Part shown: in pieces, positions 60,519 through 64,000 of the stretch
Layout: each line of letters opens with the position of its first letter
How positions within the stretch are numbered: position 1 is the first letter of the stretch
Source: Methanobacteriota archaeon
GTDB lineage: Archaea > Thermoplasmatota > Thermoplasmata > UBA10834
DNA length: 64,000 bases
NCBI GenBank assembly: GCA_020347565.1
Contig: CP070732.1
Location: 343,921 to 407,920, forward strand
Reading direction: 5' to 3'
The notes under the pieces: generated by a model
Told to the model about the DNA's origin: nothing
What the model saw: only the letters and a program-made list of their open reading frames with translations
Databases searched by the model: none
Translations under genes and position numbers: made by a program

Positions 60519-61705
60519 TGGCTCACCCCTCTTGTTCCTACCCAGGTGACATCACGTCTGACCTCTCCGGTCTTCGCGGCGTCGAGGAGCTTATCGTACA
60601 TGTACCTGATGTCCGCAAGCGACACATCCCTTCCTCCGAGCCCGCCTATGAAGTTCAGCACGGGCAGGTCAATCCCGAACACCGCGCTCTTGAACTCGAT
60701 GAACGAAGGGCCACCCACTCCAAAGGACACGGCCCTATCGAAGACCCCTACTGCCTTGACCTTCTCGGCGATCGCCCTCATCTCCGTCATCGGGTAAGGG
60801 CGCCAGAACCTGAGTTTGACCAGGCCGACTTTCTTGCCCTCAGCCCTCATGTCGTCCACGACCTCGTGCGCCGTCGAGCTGGCCGTCCCCATGGTGATCA
60901 GCACGGCGTCGGCGTCATCGACCATGTACGGGTCGATCAAGCCGCCGTGGTCTCGGCCGAACTGCTTCGCGAAAGCGGCGTTGACCTCGCCAATGACCTC
61001 GACCGCGCTGCGCATGGCCTTGTCTGTCTGCCAACGACATTCCATCACGTAATCCGGAGGCGTGAAAACGCCGACAGCATTGACGTCATCGGGGTCGAGG
61101 ATGGGACCGGTAGGCTTGTACCTGGGGACGAACCTGTCTGCGTCGGCCTGCTCGATCAGATCCACAGGCTCCACGGTATGGGACAGGATGAACGCGTCCA
61201 GACAGACGGTCATCGGCAGGGAGACCCTCCTGTCCTCGGCTATGCGGTAGGCCTGAAGTACCATATCGAGCACTTCCTGGTTGTTGTCGCAGAACACCTG
61301 CATCCATCCGGAGTCGCGCTCCGGCATTATGTCGTTGTGCTCCACCCAGATGTTGATCGGCGACGCGATCGCTCTGTTCACAACCGCCATAACGACAGGG
61401 AGCCTCATGCCGCTGGCTATCGGGAGGATCTCGTGCATCAGCGCGAGACCCTGCGACGAGGTCGCCGTGAAGGTCCGTACGCCAGAAGCGCTCGCCGACA
61501 CGCATGCGCTCATAGCCGAATGCTCGCTCTCGACCTCGATGTACTCGCAGTCCATCTCTCCGTTGTTGACGAACTCCGATATGTGCTCCACGATGAAGGT
61601 CTGCGGCGTTATCGGATAGGCGGCGACTGTCCTTACCCTCGAGCGCATCGAACCATACGCTGCGGAGTAATTTCCAGTGCAAATCTTCGACACCATGGAG
61701 TTCAC
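60515..61705 (-). CDS. porA: 2-oxoacid:ferredoxin oxidoreductase alpha subunit
   Basis: A protein of about 396 residues with [32 protein letters not shown] and [17 protein letters not shown], typical of PorA. It completes the active site with PorB, splitting pyruvate (or a related acid) and CoA into acetyl-CoA, CO2 and reduced ferredoxin. GTG at 61705 overlaps the previous stop; an ATG three codons later is also possible. Confidence 0.93.
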   Translation of the reverse strand: MNSMVSKICTGNYSAAYGSMRSRVRTVAAYPITPQTFIVEHISEFVNNGEMDCEYIEVESEHSAMSACVSASASGVRTFTATSSQGLALMHEILPIASGMRLPVVMAVVNRAIASPINIWVEHNDIMPERDSGWMQVFCDNNQEVLDMVLQAYRIAEDRRVSLPMTVCLDAFILSHTVEPVDLIEQADADRFVPRYKPTGPILDPDDVNAVGVFTPPDYVMECRWQTDKAMRSAVEVIGEVNAAFAKQFGRDHGGLIDPYMVDDADAVLITMGTASSTAHEVVDDMRAEGKKVGLVKLRFWRPYPMTEMRAIAEKVKAVGVFDRAVSFGVGGPSFIEFKSAVFGIDLPVLNFIGGLGGRDVSLADIRYMYDKLLDAAKTGEVRRDVTWVGTRGVSQ

Positions 61706-62586
61706 CTCACCATCCTTATCGCGTCAGCTGGGCATTCGTTCGCGCAGATGCCGCATCCCTTGCAGTAGTCCATGTCGAAATCCATGTGATCCTCCTTCCG
61801 GTAGATGCACCCCTCGGGACAGTAGAACCAGCAGAAGTTGCACATGGTGCACTTCTCCGTGTCGTACTCGGGTCGGAAGACCTTCCAGGTACCAGTCTTG
61901 TTCTCCACGAACGAACCTGGGCCGACCGCTCCTGCCGAAGTGCTCATCGGGACGCCTGCCACTCCGATCGGTAGCTCCTTCACGTCCGGTAACCACTTCT
62001 CCGCGGACTTCAGCTCTCTCTTGCCGTGCGACTCGCCGACGAGGGTTCTGTCGTATGCGACCCTTGCGGCCTTCGCGTTCTTCTCGCCTATCTTCGGCCC
62101 CAGTCTGTCGCCGAACACCTGGAGTATCCCCTTCTCAATCGATTCGATGCTGACAAGGCCCGTCGCCTTCGAAAGGGCACCGAGGATGGATGAGTTCGTC
62201 GCGGGCTGCTTGAGGACTTCCAGAGCGACGCTCGTCGCATCCACTGTCGCCATCTTGACATCGATGCCGACGTCGACTTCAGCGGGCTGTTTTGAAGAGT
62301 TGACGAGGACCATGCCGCCCTCCTTTAAGCCTTCAACTACATTCACCGTGTCCAACAGGCTTTCGTCGAGGACGACGACGTAGTCGGGCTCGTAGACCTG
62401 CGTCTTTCGATAGACCCTCTTCTCGTCTATTCTCGTAAATGCCAGCACTGGCGCGCCTCGTCTCTCGGCTCCGAAGAACGGGAACGCTGTTGCGTAGCCA
62501 CCTTCGCTATGAGCAGAGCTCGCGAGCGCCTGAGCGGCCATGACGGCGCCCTGACCGCCGCGACCGTGAAAACGGATTTCGTACAT
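61702..62586 (-). CDS. porG: 2-oxoacid:ferredoxin oxidoreductase gamma-delta fusion
   Basis: A protein of 294 residues. The gamma part has [27 protein letters not shown] and [13 protein letters not shown]. The last 70 residues are a delta-type ferredoxin with [16 protein letters not shown] and [16 protein letters not shown]. Fusing gamma and delta gives a fixed path from the TPP site to ferredoxin. First gene of a three-gene operon. Confidence 0.93.
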   Translation of the reverse strand: MYEIRFHGRGGQGAVMAAQALASSAHSEGGYATAFPFFGAERRGAPVLAFTRIDEKRVYRKTQVYEPDYVVVLDESLLDTVNVVEGLKEGGMVLVNSSKQPAEVDVGIDVKMATVDATSVALEVLKQPATNSSILGALSKATGLVSIESIEKGILQVFGDRLGPKIGEKNAKAARVAYDRTLVGESHGKRELKSAEKWLPDVKELPIGVAGVPMSTSAGAVGPGSFVENKTGTWKVFRPEYDTEKCTMCNFCWFYCPEGCIYRKEDHMDFDMDYCKGCGICANECPADAIRMVR

Positions 62587-62834
62587 CCTGTAACCCCATC
62601 ATGTTTCGAATAGATGGCAGCGCCTTAAGGGTTTCTGAGCAACCCTCATTAAGCTGACGGCGAGCGGCGTCGCTACCATGATGGCATTAGTTCGACGATG
62701 GCGCCCCCGCAATCAAGGAAGAAAGACGAAGTACAGACATGAGAAGGCATCGGAAGACGAACAACCTCCGTGTTCCGGCGCGTCCGTGCGCTGCGCCCAA
62801 ACCTTTTTGGACAGCCCGGAAGATTACGCGTTAG
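62587..62834. other. Divergent promoter region between por genes and cdc48
   Basis: 248 bases without a gene. A CCTTTTTGG T-rich box near 62800-62809 is about 25-30 bases before the cdc48 ATG, so that gene may be leaderless. Confidence 0.35.
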
Positions 62835-64000
62835 ATGTCAAGAAAGGCACCGGATGAAATCACCCTCAAGGTCGCCAGGGCTCACCACCAATCGGAAGTG
62901 GGCCTCGGGCGCGCACGGATAGACAGCGCGACCAGAAAGAACCTCGGAATCGACGTAGGAGAGATAATCGAGATAGAGGGGAAGAAGAGGACGGCGGCAA
63001 AGGTTTTCAGGGCCGCACACGAGGACGAGGGCAAGGGAATCATACGCATCGACGGAATGATCCGTGGAAACTCCGGCATCTCAATCGGCGAGAAGGTGTC
63101 GGTACGGAAGGCGGTTTCCAACCAGGCGAAGAAGGTCGTCGTCGCTCCCAAGATACCTCACGGAAAGAGGGTGAGGTTCGGACAGGGCGTCGAAGGACTG
63201 TTCAAGAAAGGGCTCCTCAACCGCGCGGTCGTGAAGGGGGACGAGATAATCATCCCGAACATCGCGCTTATGGGCGGTTTTCTGCCGTTCGTCGTCGCGT
63301 CGACTACGCCCAGCGGCATCGTCCAGATTGGCGATTTCACGGAGTTGTCGGTGAAGACGGAGCCGGTCGAAGTCTCCGTGCTGACGAGGCCGTCTGTGAC
63401 CTATGAGGACGTCGGAGGGCTCGAGGGGGAGCTGCAGAGGATACGGGAGATGATAGAGCTGCCTCTGAAACACCCTGAGATATTCTCGAGGTTGGGAATC
63501 GACCCCCCAAAAGGGATATTGCTCTACGGTTCCCCAGGTACTGGAAAGACGCTCATCGCCAAGGCCGTGGCGAACGAAGCCGGTGCAAACTTCTTCACGA
63601 TTCAAGGCCCGGAGATAATGTCGAAGTTCTATGGGCAGAGCGAGGAGCGCCTTCGGGAGATCTTCTCCGATGCGGAGAAGAACTCGCCATCCGTCATATT
63701 CATAGACGAGATAGACTCGATCGCACCGAGACGAGACGAAGTACAGGGAGAGGTCGAGAGGAGGGTCGTCGCCCAGCTGTTGACGCTCATGGACGGTATG
63801 ACCTCGCGCGGGAACGTCATAGTCATCGCCGCGACCAACCGTGAAGAAGCGATAGACCCTGCCCTGCGGCGTCCTGGCAGGTTTGACCGTGAGATAGAGA
63901 TTGGCGTTCCGACGGCGGAAGGCAGGCTTGAGATATTGATGATCCACACCAGGGGCATGCCGATCGCCAAGTCCGTCGATCTCGAGAGAATCGCTGAGAT
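62835..64000 (+). CDS. Cdc48/VAT-type AAA ATPase (cut by window end)
   Basis: The visible 388 residues hold the N-terminal double-psi barrel region ([19 protein letters not shown], then [15 protein letters not shown]) and the D1 ATPase: Walker [15 protein letters not shown], Walker [15 protein letters not shown], sensor [20 protein letters not shown]. The second ATPase ring and the stop lie beyond 64000. VAT unfolds proteins for the proteasome and other partners. The open frame has no stop to the window end. Confidence 0.96.
   Translation, partial: MSRKAPDEITLKVARAHHQSEVGLGRARIDSATRKNLGIDVGEIIEIEGKKRTAAKVFRAAHEDEGKGIIRIDGMIRGNSGISIGEKVSVRKAVSNQAKKVVVAPKIPHGKRVRFGQGVEGLFKKGLLNRAVVKGDEIIIPNIALMGGFLPFVVASTTPSGIVQIGDFTELSVKTEPVEVSVLTRPSVTYEDVGGLEGELQRIREMIELPLKHPEIFSRLGIDPPKGILLYGSPGTGKTLIAKAVANEAGANFFTIQGPEIMSKFYGQSEERLREIFSDAEKNSPSVIFIDEIDSIAPRRDEVQGEVERRVVAQLLTLMDGMTSRGNVIVIAATNREEAIDPALRRPGRFDREIEIGVPTAEGRLEILMIHTRGMPIAKSVDLERIAE

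Noticed and set aside
1-64000. CRISPR arrays, insertion sequences or phage genes
   Set aside because: No regularly spaced repeats, transposase or phage proteins were seen on reading the window.

Overview
This is a 64 kb stretch of an archaeal chromosome of fairly high GC content. Archaeal markers are Sec61-beta, a VAT/Cdc48 AAA ATPase, three tRNA genes that all carry introns (including a tRNA-Trp intron built as a box C/D guide RNA, a euryarchaeal trait), HdrABC and F420-non-reducing hydrogenase genes, and TATA boxes about 25-30 bases before many starts. The class II lysyl-tRNA synthetase, many HdrA paralogues and secreted clostripain-type (C11) proteases fit a Thermoplasmata-related lineage of anaerobic, protein- or organic-matter-degrading archaea. 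That placement is an inference. No methyl-CoM reductase or other diagnostic methanogenesis gene is in the window.

Layout. 1-11 kb: tRNA-Trp, a pilin-like protein, an ABC exporter, N-carbamoylputrescine amidase, a VOC protein, a frameshifted zinc-ribbon membrane protein, an acetyltransferase, a non-pyrrolysine MttB-family protein, a secreted C45-type hydrolase and a saccharopine-dehydrogenase-like enzyme. 11-16 kb: hydrogenase maturation genes hypB-F-C-A-D. 16-37 kb: a 21 kb redox cluster, hdrA-hdrC-hdrB-mvhD, tandem hdrA, mvhD::hdrCB, hdrA::gltD, hdrA, mvhD::winged-helix, tandem hdrA, mvhD, winged-helix gene, mvhG, mvhA and a maturation protease. hypE is convergent at 37.4-38.4 kb. 38-47 kb: mobA-like gene, two membrane proteins, a sensor kinase, tRNA-Ser, a nitrilase divergent from nadE, a C11 protease, a formamidase and tRNA-Glu. 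47-49 kb: PRC-barrel protein, second C11 protease, NikR-like regulator. 49-56 kb: a complete histidine operon (G-D-C-H-A-B-F-IE-PHP phosphatase). 56-64 kb: Sec61-beta, a receiver protein, lysS, a double GNAT, a 2-oxoacid:ferredoxin oxidoreductase (gamma-delta fusion, alpha, beta) and cdc48, cut by the window end.

How it fits together. The hyp genes mature the MvhA [NiFe] centre, and the NikR-like protein may control nickel supply. MvhAG with MvhD would feed H2 electrons into HdrA flavin centres for electron bifurcation. The cluster has a repeated unit, an HdrA pair followed by MvhD, present three times: twice as a tandem HdrA polypeptide and once as two adjacent genes, one of which has a GltD/NfnB-like NAD(P)H module inserted in its ferredoxin region. 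This suggests a multi-branch bifurcation machine joining H2, ferredoxin, NAD(P)H and disulfide- or thiol-type acceptors (HdrB and the HdrCB-like fusion). The ferredoxin oxidoreductase at 60-62 kb is a plausible ferredoxin source. Upstream of hdrA1 lies a leader that can fold into a compact three-way junction and into competing helices near the ribosome binding site, a candidate RNA switch.
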